Source: Siphonodentalium dalli (lineage: Eukaryota > Mollusca > Scaphopoda > Gadilida > Siphonodentaliidae). From it: a DNA stretch of 64,000 nt. The notes under the pieces were generated by a model, which was given only the letters and a program-made list of their open reading frames with translations, searched no databases and was not told the DNA's origin. Below, one piece after another: positions 56,010 through 64,000 of this stretch (position 1 is the first letter of the stretch; each line of letters opens with the position of its first letter). The stretch spans positions 84,108,324-84,172,323 of the forward strand of contig CP136061.1 in assembly GCA_032622095.1 (NCBI GenBank), written 5' to 3'. A program made the position numbers and the translations under genes.

Positions 56010-57260
56010 CGTTGTGCGTCTGTATGTCTGTCCGTGGACACTTTACGCATGGTGTGATAACTCAATAATTTTCTATCCGATCGAAACCAAATTTTGTATA
56101 TGGGTTTCTCAGCACCAAATACAGATCGAGTTCAAATATGGGTTTGATCCGAGTTTTGTTTGTTTACGGAGTTATGGCCCTTTTTCGACTTCGAATTCAC
56201 GCATGCTGTCATAACTCAAACAATTTTTATCTGATCAGAACCAAATTTGGTATGCGAGTTGCTCAGTCCAGAATACATATCGAGTTCGAATATGGGTTTG
56301 ATCCAATATTTTTTAATGGAGTTATGGCCCTTTGACATAGAACTCATGCATGTTTCAATAAATCTACAATTTTTCAACTGATAGGAACCAAATTTTGTAT
56401 GTGAGTTACTCAACTCAAAATACAGATCGAGTTCGAATATGGGTTTGATCCGATATATTTTAATGGAGTTATGGTCTTTTGATTATTTTATTCATCGCTA
56501 AAATATATCAAAGATACCCAGTTTGCACTGTCCAAATAGAATCCTATAAATCAGGTCTGAGGTTGTCTTTGCACACAGAGTTAGTATCCAGTTACAATGC
56601 CATGAATTGTCTCTCTCTTTGCATTGAGATAATTAACTACTAGGGGATGTGTTGGCCATATCATATATACAGTATAGTGTATATGCCCAGGAACTGTGTT
56701 GTGGAAGGAATAATTTTAATGGCCTTGCACTGTGTTTCTCCACAGATCTGAGGCAATTATATGGCAGTGTACATTAGACTGTATACTTTATACTCTATAA
56801 AGTATCTCTGACCATATGCTGAGATAGCACAGATGGAATGTTTCTACTATATATTTTATATGCATGGTTATTTAAATTCCATCTTAAAGGCATAATCTGG
56901 TTTCATTGTTTAATAGCATTACTATTGGAGATTAATAATGTGATTGTGTTTAGTAGATTTGTTGGACATTAATTTCAATTGATTACAAATGTGAATTGAA
57001 ATATTAAAGGGGCACACCAGGTTTGATATATTTTTCTTGTACTCTGCAGGAGATAAAACTTTTTATGTGCACCTATACCATAGTATGGTACACATAGTGT
57101 CAATGTCCGTAGACACTTTGGGCATAATGCGATAACTCTAACATTTTCTATTTGATCGGAACCAAATTTTGTATATAGGTTTCTCAGCCCAAAATACAGT
57201 TTGAGTTTGAATATGGGTTCGATCCAATTTATTTTAAAGGAGTTATGACCCTTTTTCGTA
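56010..57260. repeat. 'accaaattttgtatatggg / gagttatggccc' repeats
   Basis: Three units of ~150 bp at 56010-56480 ('gcatggtgtgataactca', 'atccgagttt', 'gagttatggcccttt') and a further unit at 57060-57260. Both stretches begin with the palindrome ACCATAGTATGGT (55967, 57067). 56480-57050 shows nothing further. Confidence 0.75.
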
Positions 57261-58455
57261 AAAAAAAAATATTTTTATTTTTATGTTTTATAATAATAAT
57301 AAACAAAATGTCATTGACTCTTTCATTGGTTTTCATTTATATATTGATGATTATGATACAAGTTGATAAAAAGGTTCCCAATCTTTTTTTTTGAAATAAT
57401 TAAAAACAATTTTTTTTTTAAGTTAAACAAATTTGAAAAACTAACACAATTATAACTCTGCCAAGGGTACCCCGAATCACCTCACCAAATTTGTTTAAAT
57501 CTGTCCAAAATCTTGTGTTATTTACTGGTAAATCTGTTTGGAGAAACATTAAATCCAATTCACCAATTCTATCCCATGCCTTTGGACTACTTAGCTATTG
57601 ATAAGGCTATATTATTTTCTGATGTCTCTTATGCCAGTGTGCAAATAATCTGATAAAGAAGGCTATGGTATCTAATTTAAAATAAAGATTCAACAATAAA
57701 CATCACATGATATTAACAGTAGACATGGACATCTGTGCTGCAGAGTTATATCTTCAGATGGTCTGAGATCATTATAATTGTTATTGGTTTAATAGAGAGG
57801 TCAGTTTTCAAAATAAACAATTCCTGTGATTTGTTGACAGCTCTGCTATATAATTGATATTAATGGGTCAGCAATGTGGTGGCTAATCTGTATACTATTG
57901 GTAGAATTTGACACATTATTATTGTAAACTTAAATTGGACTCTCTTAACCTAAGTATCCATGTCCAGGTCACACTTTTCACATTTAACCCAAGGCTCTGT
58001 TGGTTTAGCATTATCGATCCTGTACCAGTGTATTCTCTTATATAAATGCCAGTGACCCATAAATTCCAATAATTTGTGTTATGTACATTTGTCTATAATT
58101 CAACTCTCATTTATCCGATCATAGTCAATTTTTATCGCCAAGGGATGGGTTAACATCTGCCGATCGTGATCGGCCTCTCGTTCAAACAAGATGATACCTC
58201 ATTTGTGTCCAAACTAATTGTTGTTTGCTCTAACATTCTAACCAAAGTGGTCAGCCGAGGGATTCACACAGATGTATGGATTGGTGTATTCCACGAACAT
58301 CTTGACTGTCAACATTGGTCAGAATGTTATAGAAAACATTTCCGAACAAATAAAGTATCATTATCAACTTTTTAAAATAAACTAGCATATGCTCGTAACA
58401 GTCAAAATGCTGTTTTGTGTCAGTTTCACAAATATTATGTTTGTGTGCATTTGCA
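57260..58455. other. No gene recognised
   Basis: AT-rich. A single arm of the TATATA hairpin module ('ccagtgtattctcttatata') is at about 58026. ORFs up to ~69 codons show no known motif. Confidence 0.4.
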
Positions 58456-59163
58456 CTCACCTCGGCCAGTTTGAATGCATGGTACTCACCGACTCACCTC
58501 GGCCAGTTTGAATGCATGGTACTCACCTCGGCCAGTTTGAATGCATGGTACTCACCGACTCACCTCGGCCAGTTTGAATGCATGGTACTCACCGACTCAC
58601 CTCGGCCAGTTTGAATGCATGGTACTCACCGACTCACCTCGGCCAGTTTGAATGCATGGTACTCACCTCGGCCAGTTTGAATGCATGGTACTCACCTCGG
58701 CCAGTTTGAATGCATGGTACTCACCTCGGCCAGTTTGAATGCGTGGTACTCACCTCGGCCAGTTTGAATGCGTGGTACTCACCTCGGCCAGTTTGAATGC
58801 GTGGTACTCACCTCGGCCAGTTTGAATGCGTGGTACTCACCTCGGCCAGTTTGAATGCATGGTACTCACCTCGGCCAGTTTGAATGCATGGTACTCACCT
58901 CGGCCAGTTTGAATGCATGGTACTCACCTCGGCCAGTTTGAATGCATGGTACTCACCTCGGCCAGTTTGAATGCATGGTACTCACCTCGGCCAGTTTGAA
59001 TGCATGGTACTCACCTCGGCCAGTTTGAATGCATGGTACTCACCTCGGCCAGTTTGAATGCATGGTACTCACCTCGGCCAGTTTGAATGCATGGTACTCA
59101 CCTCGGCCAGTTTGAATGCATGGTACTCACCTCGGCCAGTTTGAATGCGTGGTACTCACCGAC
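58456..59163. repeat. Satellite, 29-bp unit (about 24 copies)
   Basis: The unit reads CTCACCTCGGCCAGTTTGAA then TGCATGGTA. A block of units has GCGTGG in place of GCATGG (58740-58830). Several units at the start and one at the end carry an extra CTCACCGA, giving 37 bp. Confidence 0.95.
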
Positions 59164-59284
59164 TTTGAAACCACATGTTTCCCCACCGTGTGTTTATCTT
59201 GTGTTTATCTTGTTGGCAGACACCTTTGTTATTAGCTCAACTTTGACAAAGTTTGAGCTATTGCCATGGGTTGGCGTCTATCAA

Positions 59285-59870
59285 CAATTTCCTTGAGCAC
59301 ACCCTACAGCCACATTCCTCAACCAATTGCCAACAAACTTTGTATGGATCTTCGAGGTGACCTCCAGATGGGAACTTTCCATTTTTTCCGAATTTTGATT
59401 AAAAATATGGCCACCAGTGGATTTCACATTTGAATCCATCAGCAGCCCACAATTGAAAAAACATGGCCACCGGAAGCCATCTTGGATTTTTCTCTTTGCA
59501 TGACTGAATCCTTTGGCAAACCCTACAGGCCACATGCCTCATCCGAATGTCACAAAATTTCATAGGGATTGTTTGGGTGACCACTAGGTGGTAGGCCTCG
59601 CTTTTTAGCTCAACTTGACAAAGTAAAGCTTGATCCACTGCTATGGGTTGGCATCCGTCGTCCGTCTGTCTGTGTGTCCAACAATTTCCTTTGGCTCACC
59701 CTACAGGTCGCATCCGATCATCACCATACTTCACATGGATCTTCGGGGTGACCTCTAGATGGGAGCCATCAAAGTTTTCCGAAATACGTTAAAAACATGG
59801 CCATCGGCAGCCATTTTGGATTCAAATTTGAATCCTGCGTTTATTGGAAATATTTTGATAATTTACAGGC
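59285..59870. repeat. 'catggccacc...ccatcttgg' repeat units
   Basis: Four partial units of the family that fills intron 1 (15955-17140). 'agctcaactttgacaaagt' occurs at 59234 and, modified, at 59607. Confidence 0.75.
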
Positions 59871-59881
59871 ATGTTTAGAGG

Positions 59882-60812
59882 TAGTCCAAGTCTTCTCGTA
59901 CTAAAACTAGCTAAGATTTTGGGATGGAGATGCTAGTGTTTAGTCCGAGTTCCAGGCCCATGCATTTCTATGACACGAGTTACGCCCAGGATCTGTGGCG
60001 GGAATCTGTGGTGTATTTTACTCGATTTACCTAACAAAGCAATACATGATGCTATATACATCGGAAAGAGTGACATCTTATGGTCATAATGGTGTATAAT
60101 AATCTAACTTTAATGTTAAATTACACATAGAATATTCCGGTTGATTGCCACAAACATCGTTGTTTTTTCTGTTTGTTTACTTAACTGAAAGCCGAACTCA
60201 GGTTCCGAAGAACTTCGGCATTGTCCGGTGTTTGTTTTGGCCGAGACGAATTTCGATACAAACAAAATGGCGGCCCCCATGATATTCTAATGGTCATTGT
60301 GTTTACACTGTTTTAAACTGTGAGATGGTTATAATTCCCGTAATTTATTTAATGTATTACATTTATATCTTCAATATGTATTTAATCTATGTATTTATTT
60401 ATTTATTGTCACGTATAATTACGATTACAATGGAGAATTCATCGTGCGTGGTTGATTGAAAATCTACGGAATATTTTCACCAGAAAATGCCGAACGCAGT
60501 TCGCAAGGTCAACTGAGTTCGCATACTTTAAAAAATATGTAAACACTGCGGCAAAAGTTTCTTTTCACATTAAATTACCGCTTTCAATTCACAACCGATG
60601 TGGGTTTCAGATCAAATAGCATGTCTTCTGCGGAAACTATCCGTTTATTGTAGCAATTGTGATATTTTATTTCATATAATTGTGGTTTTATTTGAGCGGG
60701 TCACTAACGCTTAAGTCGTGTCATAGAAATGCATGGGCCTGGAACTCGGACTAAACACTAGCATCTCCATCCCAAAATCTTAGCTAGTTTTAGTACGAGA
60801 AGACTTGGACTA
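59882..60812. mobile_element. Inverted-repeat element with ~100-bp ends, AGTCCAAGTCTTCTCG
   Basis: TAGTCCAAGTCTTCTCGTAC at the left and its complement GTACGAGAAGACTTGGACTA at the right. Homology continues through GGAACTCGGACTAAACAC. About 930 bp, non-coding interior; truncated sister at 18538-19075. Confidence 0.88.
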
Positions 60813-61420
60813 GTTTAGGGGCTCTAGGTGGGAGCTATAAAATTTTAGGGGATGAAAAACATGGCTGATGACTCGTTTGGCACACCCTGAAGACCACATC
60901 CCTCATCCGATAGTCACCAAACTTTATAATGAACTTTTGGGTGTAGAGATGCGGACCAGACCGCAAAAAATCGGTGGTCCGGTACTGTAGCAGTTCGCAA
61001 ACTTGAATACATTGATATATGCCTAGCTTAAGTACTGGCCCTATGTACTGGGGTTCACTGGTACGGAACTCCTAAGTTCCAATAGCCAGCCAATGCCCCA
61101 GTGTCGCCAAATGTCTGTCAACTGGTGTCGGATCACATAGCAGCTTGTGAGATACATTCTTTGATGTCAGCGACATCAAACTACAGTGATTGAGTACCTC
61201 CTATGTCTTATGATTTCAGCTGACTTCAGCGATTGTGCTTGAGGTAGCGACTATGCACACGTAACTATTTTCAATCATGACGATCTCACATGGTACATGT
61301 TCAGACTGACACATTGGGGTAAATATGTCAGACAAGATAGCGAATTACCATCAATACCATGTCAACTAAACGTTTCAGTGTACTGTACATAGGTTGCAAA
61401 TCGCGATATACTAGCCTATA

Positions 61421-61826
61421 TGTGACCCGCCATATAAAATCCAGTCGCAAGTCAGGATTTTTTTACCCTGTGCCAATGCATTCTCTTATATATGCGAGTC
61501 GACCATAGGTCACCTCGCATATATAAGAGAATGCATTGGCCTAACAATTTTTTATCATTTTTTTAAAATAAATGTTTCTGACAATTTTTAGGACATAAAA
61601 TAAAAAACATCCATTACCCTGCAGGGAGCCCCACACATATATAGAAGAGTGTCGTCTGCCCATGTTTGTCTGGGGCTCTGTATGGGTGAAATTATAAAAT
61701 TGTTAAAGAATACAAGACAAAATTATTAAAATTGTAAAAAATTGTTAGGCCAATGCATTCTCTTATATATGCGAGGCGAGTAAAAACAATCCCGACTTAC
61801 GACTGGATTTGATATGGCGGGTCACA
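61421..61826. mobile_element. TGTGACCCGCC inverted-repeat element carrying hairpin modules
   Basis: The ends TGTGACCCGCCATAT and ATATGGCGGGTCACA sit in TATA context. CCAGTCGCAAGTC pairs with GACTTACGACTGG. Inside are one full TATATATGCGAG palindrome (61473-61539) and half of another (61749-61780). Confidence 0.85.
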
Positions 61827-61984
61827 TATATAGCAATATCTAACTCCCAAGTTACTACATCCAATACCGATATGGCAGTAGGCACACCTGCATGTCGGAA
61901 ATTGATCAATCTATCTGGAATATGTCCGTTAGTAATGCTAGGAACAAAATGTTAGGAGTGCTGAAAGACTTGGGACCATTTGCA

Positions 61985-62115
61985 CTCAACCCAATCATAG
62001 CATGTGGGGGAATAGGGGAAGTGTCAACTACAGACTCTACACTGAATCACAGTCAACCCAATCATAGCATGTGGGGGAATAGGGGAAGCGTGAACTGCAG
62101 ACTCTACACTGAGTC
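61985..62115. repeat. ~68-bp direct duplication
   Basis: CAACCCAATCATAGCATGTG and the following 'ggggaataggggaag' to 'gactctacactga' occur twice. Confidence 0.88.
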
Positions 62116-62309
62116 AGTCACAAGTTTTAAGCACATTTATTTCGTTCTCTAACTTCTATACAATGACTGAGATAAGAAAATACACTACACATTTCACAAT
62201 TTGCATACAATGTATTAGATATATGTTAAGAATTTAATAAAAGCTTGTCCGGCCTGAGAAGTGGCAGATTTTAGGGAGATGTCTCCCAAAGTATATTGGC
62301 TGGTTCCTG

Positions 62310-62775
62310 GGACAGGGCATCTATAATTTGGGTGTGTTAAATCCGACAGGGCATCTTTAATTTGGGTGTGTTAAATCCTGCAGGGCATCTTTAATTTGGG
62401 TCTGTTAAATCCTGCAGGGCATCTTTAATTTGGGTGTGTTAAATCCTGCAGGGCATCTTTAATTTAGGTGGGTTAAATCCAACAGGGCATCTTTAATTTG
62501 GGCATGTTAAATCCAACTGGGCATAACAGGGCATCTTTAATTTGGGTGTGTTAAATCCTGCAGGGCATCTTTAATTTGGGTGTGTTAAATCCTGCAGGGC
62601 ATCTTTAATTTGGGTCTGTTAAATCCTGCAGGGCATCTTTAATTTGGGTGTGTTAAATCCAACAGGGCATCTTTAATTTGGGAATTTTAAATTCATATAG
62701 GGCATCTTTAATTTGGGTCTGTTAAATCCGACGGGCATCTTTAATTTGGGTCTGTTAAATCCAACAGGCATCTTT
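62310..62775. repeat. Satellite, ~34-bp unit
   Basis: About 13 units of GGGCATCTTTAATTTGGGTG then TGTTAAATCCTGCA with variants (CCAACA, CCGACA). Confidence 0.93.
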
Positions 62776-62819
62776 AACTGTTTTCTAAAAATTATAAACC
62801 TCCACCAATTGAGAGACTT

Positions 62820-64000
62820 GTCTTGACAGTTTAAATGAATGGGATTTTGACAGTTTAAATGAATGGGATCTTGACAGTTTAAATGAATGGGATCTTGGCA
62901 GTTTAAAGGTACTCAACCCGATAAAACTCCTCTCAATTACTATTTCAATGGCTTCGGGGGTCAAAAATATTTGATTCGAGTCGAGGAAGTCACCCATCAA
63001 AGCTCAGATTTGTTAGATATCGATTTTAGAAATCTATTATTTTTCATTATCTGGAATACTATCTGGCCCAGAACTCAGTCAAAATTGCGTTAAAATTACC
63101 ACTTGATTTTAGAGTTATTCATCCTTGTCTGTTTGAATATATTTGGAGTACACATCCAGAGCAGATTACAGCAGTTATTAGTACTCATCTCGAGAACATA
63201 ACAAATTTGAAAAATCAATATCTAATAACTCTGAGCTTTGTTTGATGGGTTCCTCGACTCGAATCAAATATTTTTTACCCCCAAAGCCAAAGAAATAGTA
63301 ATATAGGACCCTCTAATCGGATTGTTGTTGTTGGAATCTGTTGAGATGGGGACCCTCTTTACGGGTTGAGTACCTTTAAATGAATGGGATGAAGTTTAAA
63401 TGAATGGGATCTTGGCAGTTTAAATGAATGGGATCTTGGCAGTTTAAATGAATGGGATATTGATAGTCTAAATGAATGGGATCTTGGCAGTTTAAATGAA
63501 TGGGATATTGATAGTCTAAATGAATGGGATCTTGACAGTTTAAATGAATGGGATCTTGGCAGTTTAAATGAATGGGATATTGATAGTCTAAATGAATGGG
63601 ATCTTGGCAGTTTAAATGAATGGGATCTTGAGAGTCTAAATGAATGGGATCTTGACAGTTTAAATGAATGGGATCTTGACAGTTTAAATGAATGGGATCT
63701 TGGCAGTTTAAATGAATGGGATGAAGTTTAAATGAATGGGATCTTGGCAGTTTAAATGAATGGGATCTTGACAGTTTAAATTAATGGGATCTTGATAGTC
63801 TAAATGAATGGGATCTTGACAGTTTAAATGAATGGGATCTTGACAGTTTAAATGAATGGGATCTTGACAGTTTAACTGAATGGGATGAAGTTTAAATGAA
63901 TGGGATCTTGGCAGTTTAAATGAATGGGATGAAGTTTAAATGAATGGGATCTTGAAGTTTAAATGAATGGGATCTTGGCAGTTTAAATGAATGGGATGAA
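62820..64000. repeat. Satellite, ~23-bp unit, runs off the window
   Basis: Units of TTTAAATGAATGGGATCTTG plus GCAG or ACAG, with shorter GATGAAG units and ATAGTC variants. It is interrupted at 62907-63375 by a TTAA element and is still running at 64000. Confidence 0.95.
62907..63375. mobile_element. TTAA-flanked inverted-repeat element in the 23-bp satellite (469 bp)
   Basis: The ends AGGTACTCAACCCG and CGGGTTGAGTACCT, TTAA at 62903-62906 and 63376-63379. It is related to 1526-1995 but in the other orientation. It inserted at the TTTAAA present in each satellite unit. Confidence 0.9.

Noticed and set aside
58456-59163. Possible CRISPR-like array
   Set aside because: Units are contiguous 29-bp repeats without unique spacers, in animal DNA. 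It is a satellite.
63001-63400. Coding signal near 62887-63093 (MGSWQFKG...)
   Set aside because: It runs from satellite into the TTAA element. The same element at 1526-1995 does not keep the frame.
1-64000. tRNA, rRNA or known structured RNA genes
   Set aside because: No cloverleaf with A and B boxes or rRNA core sequence was seen by eye. A covariance-model scan would be needed to exclude small ones.

Overview
The window is animal nuclear DNA: an AT-rich, intron-split, repeat-crowded stretch with no bacterial operon structure. The one recognisable host gene is a G/T mismatch-specific thymine DNA glycosylase (TDG). Frequent acatgta strings, the LINE relics and the dense short inverted-repeat transposons suggest a marine invertebrate, most likely a mollusc. 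The species cannot be fixed by reading alone.

TDG lies on the + strand. I could join eight coding exons (14581-40308) with GT/AG borders and consistent phases into a 500-residue protein. The catalytic core is intact: the GINPG motif with Asn118, the HH-Y-GPGNHFW block, the GFTN...RTT block, and the [10 protein letters not shown] loop with Arg246. The flanking tails carry six psi-K-x-E SUMO consensus sites. The 5' UTR is probably split further upstream and no promoter is certain.

The most unusual feature is how tandem arrays relate to this gene. Three arrays consist of copies of the gene's own coding ends. Intron 2 repeats the end of exon 2 with its donor site, intron 6 repeats the end of exon 6 with its donor, and the 3' UTR repeats the last codons of exon 8. 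A fourth array (23-bp unit with CTAAC) runs up to the acceptor of exon 5. One intron-2 copy could be spliced in frame as a 48-nt mini-exon that adds a VKTE site.

Layout: 1-14.5 kb holds short tandem repeats, foldback and TA/TTAA elements, a dead LINE, a hAT-type element, and repeats of the 'accaaatttggt/gagttatggccc' kind. 14.6-40.8 kb is TDG, with hAT and TTAA elements, a LINE 3' end, an RT fragment, a BED-finger fragment and satellites in its introns. 40.8-58.4 kb is a nest of non-autonomous DNA elements, including almost perfect ~215-bp palindromes. 58.4-64 kb is mostly satellite DNA (units of 29, ~34 and ~23 bp) with further inverted-repeat elements. No other intact protein gene, tRNA, rRNA or CRISPR array was seen.
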